From Burkholderiaceae bacterium (lineage in GTDB: Bacteria > Pseudomonadota > Gammaproteobacteria > Burkholderiales > Burkholderiaceae_C), in NCBI GenBank assembly GCA_913776825.1, contig CAJYPV010000020.1, positions 124,001-188,000 of the forward strand: a DNA stretch of 64,000 nt, in the 5' to 3' direction. The notes below the pieces were generated by a model. That model was given only the letters and a program-made list of their open reading frames with translations, searched no databases and was not told where the DNA came from. A program made the position numbers and the translations under genes. Positions 50,800 through 60,500 of the stretch are shown one piece after another (the first letter of the stretch is position 1; each line of letters opens with the position of its first letter).

Positions 50800-53613
50800 A
50801 TGAAGACTTCGCACGCCTCGGGCGAGCTGTTCCGTGTCCAGCCGGTGGCTGCCGGCTGCATGTTGCTGGCCTTGCTGGCCAGCGCCGCCCATGCCCAGGT
50901 GCAGGCGCCCGCCGCGGCGGCGTCCGCTGCCGCACCGGCCGCCGACAGCGCCCCGGCCGCTCGCAGCGCCGACACCAAAGCCGCTGACCAGACGCTCGAC
51001 ACGGTGACCGTCACCGGCATCCGTCGCGGCATCGAAGCGGCGATTTCGGTCAAGAAGAATTCCGACTCCATCGTCGAGGCGGTGTCCGCCGAAGACATCG
51101 GCAAGCTGCCCGATGTGTCCATCGCCGAATCCATCGCCCGTCTGCCCGGCCTGTCGGCGCAGCGCGCGGCGGGTCGCGCCCAGGTGATCTCGGTCCGTGG
51201 TCTGTCGCCCGACTTCGCCACCACGCTGCTCAACGGCCGTGAGCTGGTCAGCACCGGTGACAACCGCAGCGTCGAATTCGACCAATACCCGTCCGAACTG
51301 CTCAGCGGCGTGACTGTCTACAAGACGCCCGACGCCGGCCTGGTCGGCCAGGGCCTGTCCGGCACGCTGGACATGCTGACGGTGCGTCCGCTGGACTTCG
51401 GCAGTCGGGTGGTCTCGCTGAATGTGCGCGGTCAGCGCAATTCCTTGGGCAGCGCGGCCGGCAAGAGCGGCAACGGCAATCGCCTCAGCGCCAGCTACAT
51501 CGACCAATTCGCCGACCGCACCATCGGGGTGTCGATCGGTTATGCGCATCAGGAAACGCCGGTCCAGGAAGAACAGGTCGGCCTGTACGAGCCCTGGAAG
51601 ACGCTCACCACCGCCGGTCTGCCCGCCAACACCGTCACCAGCGAAGGCATCAAGGCGCTGCGCCGCACCGGTCGTACCGAGCGCGATGGCGTGATGGCCA
51701 CCGTCGAGTTCCGCCCGAACAAGATGTGGACCAGCGTGATCGACGGCTTCTGGTCGCGCGCCAAGCAGGAAGACACCGCCAACCAGTTCGAAATGAGCAT
51801 GACCTGGAACGGCGAGAACCGTCCGCCGATTTCCTGGAGCGGTGCCGGCGTCAACGGCAACGGCACCCACACCGGCGGCGCGGTGACCAACGTCTATCCG
51901 TTGATCCGCGGCATGTACAACAAGCGCGATGACAAGATCGTCGCAGCGGGCTGGAACAACAAGCTGCGCTTCGACAGCGGCGTGCAGCTGAGCGCGGACG
52001 TCAATTACTCGCGTGCCACCCGCAACGAAATCAATCTGCAGAACAACACCCAGCTGGCGACCACGGTGCCGCTGGACACGGTCAACCTGGCGCTTCAGTC
52101 GGGCAATTTCTCGCAGATCAAGGCCGGCCTGAACTACTCGGACCCGAGCCAGCTGTTCCTGCAGAACACCATCTACGGCTCGGGCTACGGCCTGCTGCCC
52201 AGCGTCAAGGATGACCTGACCGGCGTGAAGCTGGCCGCCAAGCTGCCGAGCAGCGGCCTGCTGTCGACCTGGTTCGCCGACTTCGACATCGGCCTGAACT
52301 ATGCCGACCGTTCGAAGAAGAAGCGCCAGCCGGAAGGCAACATCAACCTCGGCACCGCAGGTGTGACGGCCATCGGCTCTGATCTGCAATACGGTCTGGT
52401 CGATCTGGGCTTCGCCGGCCTGGGCTCGATCCCGGCCTGGAATGTGCCGGCCGCCGTGGCCCGCTACATGCGCTTCGAGCCGACGGAATCGCTGAACTAC
52501 CTGATTCCCAAGGCCTGGGAAGTCCAGGAGAAGGCCACCACCGCCTACCTGAAGGGCAACCTCGACGCCACCACCTTCGGCCTGCCGATGCGCGGCAACA
52601 TCGGCCTGCAGGTGATCCGCACCGACCAGTCCTCGCAGTCCAATTACTGGGACGGCACCGCCAACGGCGGTCAGGGCGCGGTCAAGCCGATCAGCGGCGG
52701 CAAGACCTATACCGACTATCTGCCGGCGATGAACCTGGCCTGGACGCTGCCCGGCGACCAGACGGTGCGTTTCGCACTCGCCAAGCAAATGGCCCGTCCG
52801 CGGGTGGAGCAGCTCAATGCCGGCATCGAGTTCGGCGTGAATGCCAACACCGGCGAGCCCGGCGCGTCCGGCGGCAATCCGGAGCTCAAGCCCTGGCGCG
52901 CCAATGCGGTGGACCTGTCCTGGGAGAAGTATTTCGGCTCCAAGGCCTACATCTCGGCCGCGGCCTATTACAAGGACCTGCGCAGCTACATCTACAAGCA
53001 GACGGTCGACAACTTCGACTACTCCGCCTTCGTGGCCGGCTATGTGCCGCAACCGGGTCAGCCGCCCGCCAAGCTCACCGGCAACTTCACCGCGCCGTTC
53101 AACGGCGAGGGCGGCAAGCTCAAGGGCGTGGAACTGAGCGCGTCGCTGCCGCTGAATCTGGTCAGCCGCTCGCTGAACGGCTTCGGTCTGACGGCCAGCG
53201 CCAGCTTCAACAGCAGCAGCATCCGCATCGTCGATCCGGACAGCGCCAACAGCGTGGGCTCCGGCCCGATCGCGCTGCCCGGTCTGTCCAAGCGGGTCTA
53301 CAACCTGACCGCCTATTACGAGGCCAACGGTTTCGAGTTCCGCATCAGCCAGCGCAAGCGCTCGGACTTCATCGGTGAGATCGGCAACTTCAACGGCGCC
53401 CGCACCCTGCGTTACGTGGTGGGCGAAAGCATCGTGGATGCGCAGATCGGCTACAACTTCACCGAAGGTCCGCTCAAGGGTCTGGGCCTGCTGGCGCAGG
53501 TCAACAACCTGACCGACGAGGCCTATCGCACCTATGCGGTGACCAAGGACCGCCCGCTGGAATACATCAAGTGGGGCAAGACCTATCTGCTGGGCGCGAA
53601 CTACAAGTTCTGA
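50800..53613 (+). CDS. TonB-dependent receptor, carbohydrate-uptake type
   Basis: A 937-residue outer-membrane receptor. A signal peptide ends near AHAQ and an Ala/Pro-rich spacer follows. The TonB box region is TLDTVTVTGIR. The plug reads SIVEAVSAEDIGKLPDVSIA and VISVRGLSPDF. The barrel ends with NNLTDEAYRTY and terminal YLLGANYKF. This plug (EDIGKLPDVSIAESIARLPG) is typical of the TonB-Xanth-Caul group that imports sugars or oligosaccharides. The ATG at 50800 has an AGGAGA site and leads straight into the signal peptide. A HexR-like operator upstream ties it to the neighbouring glucokinases. Confidence 0.95.
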   Translation: MKTSHASGELFRVQPVAAGCMLLALLASAAHAQVQAPAAAASAAAPAADSAPAARSADTKAADQTLDTVTVTGIRRGIEAAISVKKNSDSIVEAVSAEDIGKLPDVSIAESIARLPGLSAQRAAGRAQVISVRGLSPDFATTLLNGRELVSTGDNRSVEFDQYPSELLSGVTVYKTPDAGLVGQGLSGTLDMLTVRPLDFGSRVVSLNVRGQRNSLGSAAGKSGNGNRLSASYIDQFADRTIGVSIGYAHQETPVQEEQVGLYEPWKTLTTAGLPANTVTSEGIKALRRTGRTERDGVMATVEFRPNKMWTSVIDGFWSRAKQEDTANQFEMSMTWNGENRPPISWSGAGVNGNGTHTGGAVTNVYPLIRGMYNKRDDKIVAAGWNNKLRFDSGVQLSADVNYSRATRNEINLQNNTQLATTVPLDTVNLALQSGNFSQIKAGLNYSDPSQLFLQNTIYGSGYGLLPSVKDDLTGVKLAAKLPSSGLLSTWFADFDIGLNYADRSKKKRQPEGNINLGTAGVTAIGSDLQYGLVDLGFAGLGSIPAWNVPAAVARYMRFEPTESLNYLIPKAWEVQEKATTAYLKGNLDATTFGLPMRGNIGLQVIRTDQSSQSNYWDGTANGGQGAVKPISGGKTYTDYLPAMNLAWTLPGDQTVRFALAKQMARPRVEQLNAGIEFGVNANTGEPGASGGNPELKPWRANAVDLSWEKYFGSKAYISAAAYYKDLRSYIYKQTVDNFDYSAFVAGYVPQPGQPPAKLTGNFTAPFNGEGGKLKGVELSASLPLNLVSRSLNGFGLTASASFNSSSIRIVDPDSANSVGSGPIALPGLSKRVYNLTAYYEANGFEFRISQRKRSDFIGEIGNFNGARTLRYVVGESIVDAQIGYNFTEGPLKGLGLLAQVNNLTDEAYRTYAVTKDRPLEYIKWGKTYLLGANYKF

Positions 53614-53625
53614 TCATCGGCAGCC

Positions 53626-53645
53626 GGGCGCCCGAGAAGGCGCCC
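53626..53645 (+). terminator. GC hairpin just after the receptor gene
   Basis: A 7-base stem GGGCGCC/GGCGCCC with a short loop, 12 bases after the stop. No T-run follows. It may stabilise the 3' end upstream of the real terminator at 53743. Confidence 0.4.
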
Positions 53646-53647
53646 GA

Positions 53648-53712
53648 TCTGCGGGTCTTTGGATCTGCGGGTCTTTGGATCTGAGGATCTGAGGATCTGA
53701 GGATCTGCGGAT
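53648..53712. repeat. Short tandem repeats after the receptor gene
   Basis: Two copies of CTGCGGGTCTTTGGAT are followed by three copies of CTGAGGAT and then CTGCGGAT. The units share the core CTGNGGRT, suggesting growth by slippage of one ancestral 8-16 base unit. Non-coding. Confidence 0.7.
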
Positions 53713-53742
53713 CCGACTCGCCGACGACTCGACTGGATCGCC

Positions 53743-53775
53743 ATGCCGCCGCGCGTTCTGCCCGGCGGCATTTTT
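53743..53775 (+). terminator. Rho-independent terminator of the TonB receptor gene
   Basis: Nine-base stem ATGCCGCCG / CGGCGGCAT with an 11-base loop, followed by TTTTT. It touches the stop codon of the convergent response-regulator gene. Confidence 0.75.
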
Positions 53776-54749
53776 CATGCGTCGAAGCGATAGCCGACGC
53801 CGTAGATCGACCGGATGCGATCGCTGCCGGCGCCCGCCCGTTCCAGCTTGCGGCGCAGGTTCTTGATGTGGCTGTCCACCGCGCGATCGGTGACCTCCCG
53901 GCCATCGACATGCAGCAGGTCCAGCAACTGCATGCGCGCATAGACCCGCCCCGGCTGCGACGCCAGGATGTGCAGCAAGCGGAACTCGATCGGCGTGAGG
54001 TCCAGCGGCTGACCGCGCCAGGTGGCGCTCCAGCCGGCCTCGTCGATGCGCAAGCCGTCGTGAGACGCGGTCAAGGGCGTCGCGGCCGTCGCGCCATGCG
54101 GTCCAACGGATGCGCCGGGCGTGGGCGAAGCGTTTGCGTCGCCCGTCCGAAGGTCTGCGGTCAAACCTATTCCTGCTGACGACATTGACGAGGACGGCTC
54201 ATCCGCCCCGCGCGCGCCATGCAGGGAAGCCGCTGAACTGGTGACACCTTCAGCGGCCGCCGCCACCGCCTCCTGCGTCGCGCGCGCGCGGCGCAGCGCG
54301 GCCTTCACCCGCGCCATCACTTCGCGCGGGCTGAACGGGTTCTTGGGGATGTAGTCATCCGCGCCCAGCTCCAGTCCGGCGAGGCGATCCGCCTCATCGG
54401 CCCGGGCGGTGAGCATCAGGATCGGCACCGCGCTCACGGCGCGCAGCTCGCGGCACAGCGTCAGGCCGTCGACGCCGGGCAGCATCAGGTCCAGCAGGAT
54501 GAGGTCATGGGACCGCGCCTGGAAGGCCGCCATCACCTCGCGGCCATCGGCGACCCAGTCCGGCTCATGGCCCGCCGCGCGCAGATAGTCACCGAGCAGG
54601 GCCGCCAGCTTGGGCTCGTCCTCCACCACCAGCACCCGCGCCGGGCCTGGGTCCATCGGCAGACGCGTCGCCGCAGAGGCGGACAGCGCTGCGGGCGCTG
54701 AGGCCGGGGCGCCGGCCGGGGATGGCGTCGGAGTCATCGGCTCAGTCAT
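53775..54749 (-). CDS. OmpR-family response regulator (BaeR-like) with long linker
   Basis: A 324-residue regulator. A Pro/Ala-rich N-terminal tail precedes the receiver (RVLVVEDEPKLAALL, phosphorylated Asp in LILLDLMLPGVDGL). The conserved Lys region reads DDYIPKNPFSPREV, with an Asn between the Lys and Pro that are normally adjacent. About 80 low-complexity residues separate receiver and winged helix, far more than usual. The DNA-binding domain has LDLTPIEFRLLHIL and HIKNLRRKLERAG, ending GVGYRFDA. The start at 54749 overlaps the kinase stop by eight bases. An internal ATG at 54737 is an alternative. The adjacent efflux operon is the likely target. Confidence 0.93.
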   Translation of the reverse strand: MTEPMTPTPSPAGAPASAPAALSASAATRLPMDPGPARVLVVEDEPKLAALLGDYLRAAGHEPDWVADGREVMAAFQARSHDLILLDLMLPGVDGLTLCRELRAVSAVPILMLTARADEADRLAGLELGADDYIPKNPFSPREVMARVKAALRRARATQEAVAAAAEGVTSSAASLHGARGADEPSSSMSSAGIGLTADLRTGDANASPTPGASVGPHGATAATPLTASHDGLRIDEAGWSATWRGQPLDLTPIEFRLLHILASQPGRVYARMQLLDLLHVDGREVTDRAVDSHIKNLRRKLERAGAGSDRIRSIYGVGYRFDA

Positions 54750-56160
54750 GGATCGGCAGGACCAGACGCAGCCAGAGACCGCCCATCGGCGAGGCCAACG
54801 CATCGATGCGGCCTTCGTGGGCCTCGGCGATGCGCTGGCAGATCGACAGGCCCAGGCCGGAACCGCCGCTGCGTCGACTGCGCGACGGCTCGACCCGATA
54901 GAAGCGCTCGAACAGGCGCGGCAGATGTTCCGCATCGACGCCGGGCGCGGTGTCCTGCACATCGATCACCGCCTGCCGGCCCTGGCGCTGGACGCTGATC
55001 TGCAGCGCGCCGCCGGCGTCGGTGTAGCGGCAGCTGTTCTCGATCAGATTGCCCATCAACTGGCGCAATCGGCGCTCGTCGCCGAAGACCATCACCGGAT
55101 CGGTCGGCAGATCCAGTCGCAGTGTCAGGCCGCTGCCGTGCAGGCGTTCCTTGAAGGCGCCGGCCGCGATGCCGACCAGCTCGCGCAGGTCGACCGCCGC
55201 CTTGCGGTAGGCGAGGGCGCCCACATCCGCCAGCGACAGCTCATGCAGGTCGTCGACCAGCTTGTGCAGGATGCCGACTTCACCGCGCAGCGAGCGCAGC
55301 GCTTGCGCGTCCAGGCGGCGCAGGCCATCTTCCAGCGCTTCCAGCTCGCCGTTGAGCACGCCCAGCGGCGTGCGCAGCTCATGCGAGACATCGGCCATGA
55401 ACTCCCGCCGCATCGCTTCATTGCGATGCAGGGTCAGCGCGAGCTGATTGAAGTCGCGCGACAGGCGGGCGATGTCGTCATCGCCCTCGGTCTCGGGCAC
55501 GCGCACCTGGAAGTCGCCCGCCGCCAGCCGGTGGGTGGCCTCCGCGACGCGCCGCACCGGACGCAGCAGGCGACGGGTCGCCCAGAAGGCCACGCCCCCG
55601 GCCAGCAGCACGGCGGCGGCGCCGACGATCCAGCCGGAGCGCAACTGCGCATCGTAGAAATGCTTTTCCGCGCCGGGGCTGACCGATTCGATCGGCGTCA
55701 GCGTGAGCCACCCCACGGTCAGGCCGTCCACGATGATGGGCCGCTCGACAGCCCGCTCCGACGGCCCGGCATAGCCGGCGATGCGCTCCCGGTCTTCATT
55801 GAACAAGGTGAAGCGGCGGGTGGCGCCGGTCAGGTCGGCGGGGCCGAACTTGACCGCGCCCATCTCGGCCTCGGGCACCAGCGGGCGCAGCAGGCGGCCC
55901 CAGAGCTCCGGCCTCTCGATCAGGAAATCCCAGCTGCGGCCGTGCTCCCGGTAGCCGGCGGTGACGCTGGTGCGGGCCAGCTCCAGCCGGTTGACCGCCT
56001 GCTCATTCAGATAGCCGATGAAATTGCGGCTGAGGTTGAGGTGGGAGAACACGCCCATCGCCAGCGCGACCGCCATGGCGGTGCTGAGAACGGCGGCAAA
56101 CAGCCGGGCGGTGAGGTTGAACTGGAGCTTCATAAGCGGGTCGAGGGGGCGGCGCATCAT
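54742..56160 (-). CDS. Sensor histidine kinase (BaeS-like)
   Basis: A 472-residue membrane kinase. The first helix is near residues 18-40. A periplasmic domain of about 140 residues contains HGRSWDFLIERPELWGRLL. A second helix (WIVGAAAVLLAGGVAFWATR) and HAMP follow. His is in FMADVSHELRTPLGVLNGEL. The ATPase motifs are GNLIENSCRYTDAGG, VQDTAPGV and GSGLGLSICQRIAEAHEG. These match BaeS/SmeS-type kinases controlling RND pumps. Starts at 56160/56157 and 56133 are all possible. It is divergent from the efflux operon and transcribed ahead of its regulator gene, which it overlaps. Confidence 0.94.
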   Translation of the reverse strand: MMRRPLDPLMKLQFNLTARLFAAVLSTAMAVALAMGVFSHLNLSRNFIGYLNEQAVNRLELARTSVTAGYREHGRSWDFLIERPELWGRLLRPLVPEAEMGAVKFGPADLTGATRRFTLFNEDRERIAGYAGPSERAVERPIIVDGLTVGWLTLTPIESVSPGAEKHFYDAQLRSGWIVGAAAVLLAGGVAFWATRRLLRPVRRVAEATHRLAAGDFQVRVPETEGDDDIARLSRDFNQLALTLHRNEAMRREFMADVSHELRTPLGVLNGELEALEDGLRRLDAQALRSLRGEVGILHKLVDDLHELSLADVGALAYRKAAVDLRELVGIAAGAFKERLHGSGLTLRLDLPTDPVMVFGDERRLRQLMGNLIENSCRYTDAGGALQISVQRQGRQAVIDVQDTAPGVDAEHLPRLFERFYRVEPSRSRRSGGSGLGLSICQRIAEAHEGRIDALASPMGGLWLRLVLPIHD

Positions 56161-56250
56161 GACCGTTGGGCGCTCCTCGGATCAAGCAAGCCCCGGCAGC
56201 GGGGGCGACCTTCAAGGTCTCTCCACATTCTGCGGTCAGGATGTGCGGCC

Positions 56251-57525
56251 ATGCTGAAGCTTCTCACACCCCGCGCCGTGCTCCGACCTTCGCTCTGGAC
56301 GATCCTGCCCCTCCTGCCCGTGGCCGCCCTGTTGTTGACGGCCTGTTCCGACCGCAAGGCCGAGTCGCCGGCCGGCAAGGGCGCGCCGCCGGAAGTCGGC
56401 GTGGTGATCGTGAGCGCGCAGGATGCGCCGCTGTCGCTGGAGCTGCCGGGCCGGCTGTCGGCCAGCCAGGTGGCCGAGATCCGGCCGCAGGTCACCGGCA
56501 TCGTGCTCAAGCGGCTGTTCACCGAGGGCTCGATGGTCCGCGCCGGCCAGCCGCTCTATCAGCTGGACGCCGCCAGCTATGAGGCGGAACGCGCCCGCAC
56601 CGCGGCCGCGCTGCAGAAGGCCGAGGCCCAGGCCAGCGTGGCCCGCACCCGTGCCGAACGGGATGCCGAATTGCTGAAGGCCGATGCGCTGAGCCGCCAG
56701 GCCGCGGACGACAGCGCCAGCGCCCAGCGTCAGGCCCAGGCCGATGTGGCGGTGGCCCGCGCCGCGCTGGATGCCGCGCGCGTCCAACTGGATCGCACCC
56801 GTATCAGCGCGCCGATCTCCGGACGGATCGAGGTCTCCACCGTCACCGCCGGTGCGCTCGTGACCGCCAATCAGACGCAGGTGCTGACGACGGTGCAGCA
56901 ACTCGATCCGATGTATGTGGACATCGTCCAGAGCAGCGCCGAAATGCTGGCGCTGCGCAGCCAGCTCGACGGCGACACCGGCAGCCGTCAGATCCGCGTC
57001 GTGCTGGAAGACGGCAGCGTGCATCCGCAGGCCGGCCAGTTGCAGGTCAGCGGCGTGACCGTGGACCGCGGCACCGGCGCGGTGACCTTGCGCGCCACGG
57101 TGCCGAATCCGACCGGCACCTTGCTGCCCGGCATGGTGGTGCGGGCCAAGCTGCTGGCCGGTGTGGACCGCGAAGCGATCCTGGTGCCGCAGCAGGGCGT
57201 GAGCCGCTCGCCCACCGGCGAGGCGACCGCGCTGGTGGTGGGTGAGGGCAACAAGACCGAAACCCGCCGGCTGGTGCTCAAGCGCGCGCTGGGCAATCAG
57301 TGGCTGGTGAGCAGCGGCTTGAAGGTCGGCGACAAGCTGGTCGTCGAAGGCCTGCAGCGGGTCCGCGCCAACCAGGTGGTGACGCCGGTGCCGGCCGGCA
57401 CGAGCAATCGCAAGAAGGCCGGAGCGGCGGGGGCTGCCGCATCATCGGGTGCATCAGCGGCGACGGCGGATGCCGCGGCGTCCGGCGTCCCGGCGGGCGC
57501 CGCCAGCCAGGGCGGGAGCCGCTGA
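56251..57525 (+). CDS. RND efflux periplasmic adaptor (AcrA/MexA-like lipoprotein)
   Basis: A 424-residue membrane-fusion protein linking the inner-membrane pump to the outer-membrane channel. The signal ends in lipobox LTAC. The lipoyl half-motifs (GRLSASQVAEIRPQVTGIVL; RTRISAPISGRIEVS) flank an alpha-helical hairpin rich in Ala/Arg/Gln. The beta-barrel and membrane-proximal domains follow (PGMVVRAKLLAGV). An Ala/Ser/Gly-rich tail of about 45 residues is unusual. The ATG at 56251 fits the signal peptide. The stop overlaps the pump start (TGATG). Confidence 0.94.
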   Translation: MLKLLTPRAVLRPSLWTILPLLPVAALLLTACSDRKAESPAGKGAPPEVGVVIVSAQDAPLSLELPGRLSASQVAEIRPQVTGIVLKRLFTEGSMVRAGQPLYQLDAASYEAERARTAAALQKAEAQASVARTRAERDAELLKADALSRQAADDSASAQRQAQADVAVARAALDAARVQLDRTRISAPISGRIEVSTVTAGALVTANQTQVLTTVQQLDPMYVDIVQSSAEMLALRSQLDGDTGSRQIRVVLEDGSVHPQAGQLQVSGVTVDRGTGAVTLRATVPNPTGTLLPGMVVRAKLLAGVDREAILVPQQGVSRSPTGEATALVVGEGNKTETRRLVLKRALGNQWLVSSGLKVGDKLVVEGLQRVRANQVVTPVPAGTSNRKKAGAAGAAASSGASAATADAAASGVPAGAASQGGSR

Positions 57526-60500
57526 TGGCTTCGTTCTTCATTGATCGGCCCATTTTTGCGTGGGTCATCGCCATCGTCATCATGCTGGCCGGTGGCGCGG
57601 CGGTGATGACCTTGCCGCTGGAACGCTATCCCGACATCGCGCCGACGCGGATCTCGATCAACACCAGCTATCCCGGCGCATCCGCCAAGGCGATCGAGGA
57701 TTCGGTCACCCAGGTGATCGAGCAGAACCTCAAGGGCATCGATGGCTTGTTCTCGATCGAGTCCTCCAGCAATGCGTCCGGCGGTGCGAACACCCAGCTG
57801 AGCTTCGTCGCCGGCACGAATCCGGATCTGGCGCAGATGCAGGTTCAGAACAAGGTGTCGCAGTCGCTGTCGCGGCTGCCGCAGGCGGTGCAGGCGCAGG
57901 GCGTGCGGGTGACCAAGGCCGGCTCCGAGCCGCTGATGATCGTGATGCTGACCAGCGACGATCCGTCGGTGACCTCGGCCGATCTGGGGGACTACCTGTC
58001 CAGCACGCTGCAGGACATCATCAGCCGCATCGAAGGCGTGGGCGACATCAACGTCTTCGGCTCCGGCTATGCGATGCGCATCTGGCTGGATCCGGCCAGG
58101 TTGCAGCGCTATGCGCTGGTGCCCGGCGATGTGCGCAATGCGCTGCAGGCGCAGAACACCGAAGTCTCGGCCGGCCAGCTCGGCGCGCAGCCGGCGCCGG
58201 AAGGCCAGCGGCTGACGGCCATCATCACCGCGCGGGCCAAGCTGCAGACGCCGGAGCAGTTCCGCAACATCGTGCTGCGGGTGCAGAACGATGGCTCGGC
58301 GGTGAGGCTCAAGGATGTGGCGCGCGTCGAGCTGGGCCGTGACAGCTACACCACCAACGTGCGCAGCAGCGGCGTGACCGCGGCGGGCATGGCCATCGTG
58401 CCGGCCAGCGGCGCGAATGCGCTCAAGACGGCGGAGCTGGTCAAGGCCAAGTTCGCCGAGCTCGAACCCTTCTTCCCGGCCGGGATGAAGATCGCCATCA
58501 CCTACGACACCACGCCGTTCATCAGCGTGTCCATCGAAGGCGTGGTGCACACCCTGATCGAGGCGATGGTGCTGGTGGTGGCCATCATGTACCTCTTCAT
58601 GCAGAACCTGCGGGCCACGCTGGTGCCGGCGATCGCGGTGCCGGTGGTGCTGCTGGGCACCTTCGGCGTGCTGGCGGTGGCGGGGTATTCGATCAACACG
58701 CTGACGATGTTCGGTCTGGTGCTGGCCATCGGTCTGCTGGTGGACGACGCCATCGTGGTGGTGGAGAACGTCGAGCGCCTGATGCGCGAAGAGGGCCTGA
58801 GTCCGCGTGATGCCACGCGCGCCAGCATGAAGGAGATCAGCGGCGCGCTGGTCGGCATCGCGGTGGTGCTGTCGGCGGTGTTCATTCCGATGGCCTTCTT
58901 CGGCGGATCGACCGGCATCATCTATCGCCAGTTCTCGATCACAGTGGTGAGCGCGATGGTGCTGTCGGTGCTGGTGGCGATGAGCCTGTCGCCCGCGCTC
59001 TGCGCCACGCTGCTCAAGCCGGTGCGTCAGGGCGAGCATGCGGCCCACAGCGGTCCGTTCGCCAAACAGCTGGACTGGTTCTTCGGCGGCTTCAACCGCC
59101 AGTTCGACCGCTTCACCGACCGCTATGAACGCCGCGTCGGCTGGCTCACGGCCCGCGGCATTCGCAGCTTCATGGTTTATGTGCTGCTGATCGCGGGCCT
59201 GGCGGTGCTCTATCGCACGCTGCCGACCTCGTTCCTGCCCGATGAGGACCAGGGCGGGCTGCAGATCCAGGTCCGCATGGCGCCGGGCGCGACGGCCGAG
59301 CGCATGGAAGCCGTGGCGCAGAGCATCGAGGCCTATCTGGCCGAGCAGAAGGAAGTGCGCTTCTACAACCTGGTGCGCGGCGCCAACGGCGACCAGGGCT
59401 CTGGCCAGGGCTTCATCCGTCTGACCGACTGGCAGGACCGCAAGGCAAAGAACCAGGGCGCGGGCGCCTTGGCGGAACGCTTCAGCCGCGAGCTCGGCAA
59501 GCGGGTGCGGGATGCCAGCGTCTTCGTGGTGCAGCCGCCCACGGTGCGCGGCCTGGGCGGCAGTTCCGGCATCCAGCTGTTCCTGCAGGATCTGGGCGGT
59601 GTGGGATCGGAAGCGCTGATTGCGGCGCGCGATCAACTGATCGATGCCGCCAATCGGCATCCGGAACTCAGCCGTGCCCGCACCAACAGCCTGACCGAAA
59701 CCCCGCAGCTGCAGATCGACATCGATGACCACAAGGCCGGCACGCTGGGCGTGACGACCTCCATGATCAACGACACGCTGTCGATCGCGCTGGGCAGCAG
59801 CTATGTGAACGACTTCATCGATCGCGGACGCGTCAAGCGGGTGCTGGTGCAGGGCGAGGGCGCTTATCGGGCCGATCCGGACGCGCTGCGGTATTGGTAT
59901 GTGCGCAATGCCAGCGGCGAGATGGTGTCCTTCAATGCCTTCGCCAAGGCGAGCTGGATGAATGGTCCGCGTCAGCTGGTGCGCTACAACGGCAGCGCCG
60001 CGTATGAGATCCAGGCCGATGTGCCACCGGGCGTGAGCTCCGGCGCGGCCATGCGGGCGATGGAAGAGGTGCTGCGCGACATGCCCAAGGGCATCGGCTT
60101 CGAATGGTCGGGCCGCAGCTACCAGGAGCGGCTGTCGGGCGACCAGGCGCCGCTGCTGTATGCGGTGTCGGTGCTGTTCATCTTCTTGTGTCTGGCGGCG
60201 CTGTATGAGAGCTGGTCGGTCCCGTTCAGCGTGATGCTGGTGGTGCCGCTGGGCATCATCGGGGCGCTGGCGGCCAGCCATCTGGGCGGGCAGATGAACG
60301 ATGTGTTCTTCCAGGTGGGCCTGCTCACGACGGTGGGCTTGTCGGCGAAGAACGCGATCCTGATCGTGGAATTCGCCGAGACGCTGCGAGGGCAGGGCAT
60401 GAGCCTGCTCGACGCGACGCTGAAAGCCAGCCGACAGCGTCTGCGGCCGATCCTGATGACCTCGCTGGCCTTCATGATGGGCGTGTTGCCGCTGGCCTTC

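Noticed and set aside
50545..53052. Open frame of 835 codons on the minus strand across the TonB receptor
   Set aside because: Antisense to a certain gene. Composition is Gly/Arg/His-biased and no ribosome-binding site is present.
53648..53712. Attachment site or integration scar
   Set aside because: The repeats are simple short tandem units with no integrase, tRNA or flanking duplication nearby.
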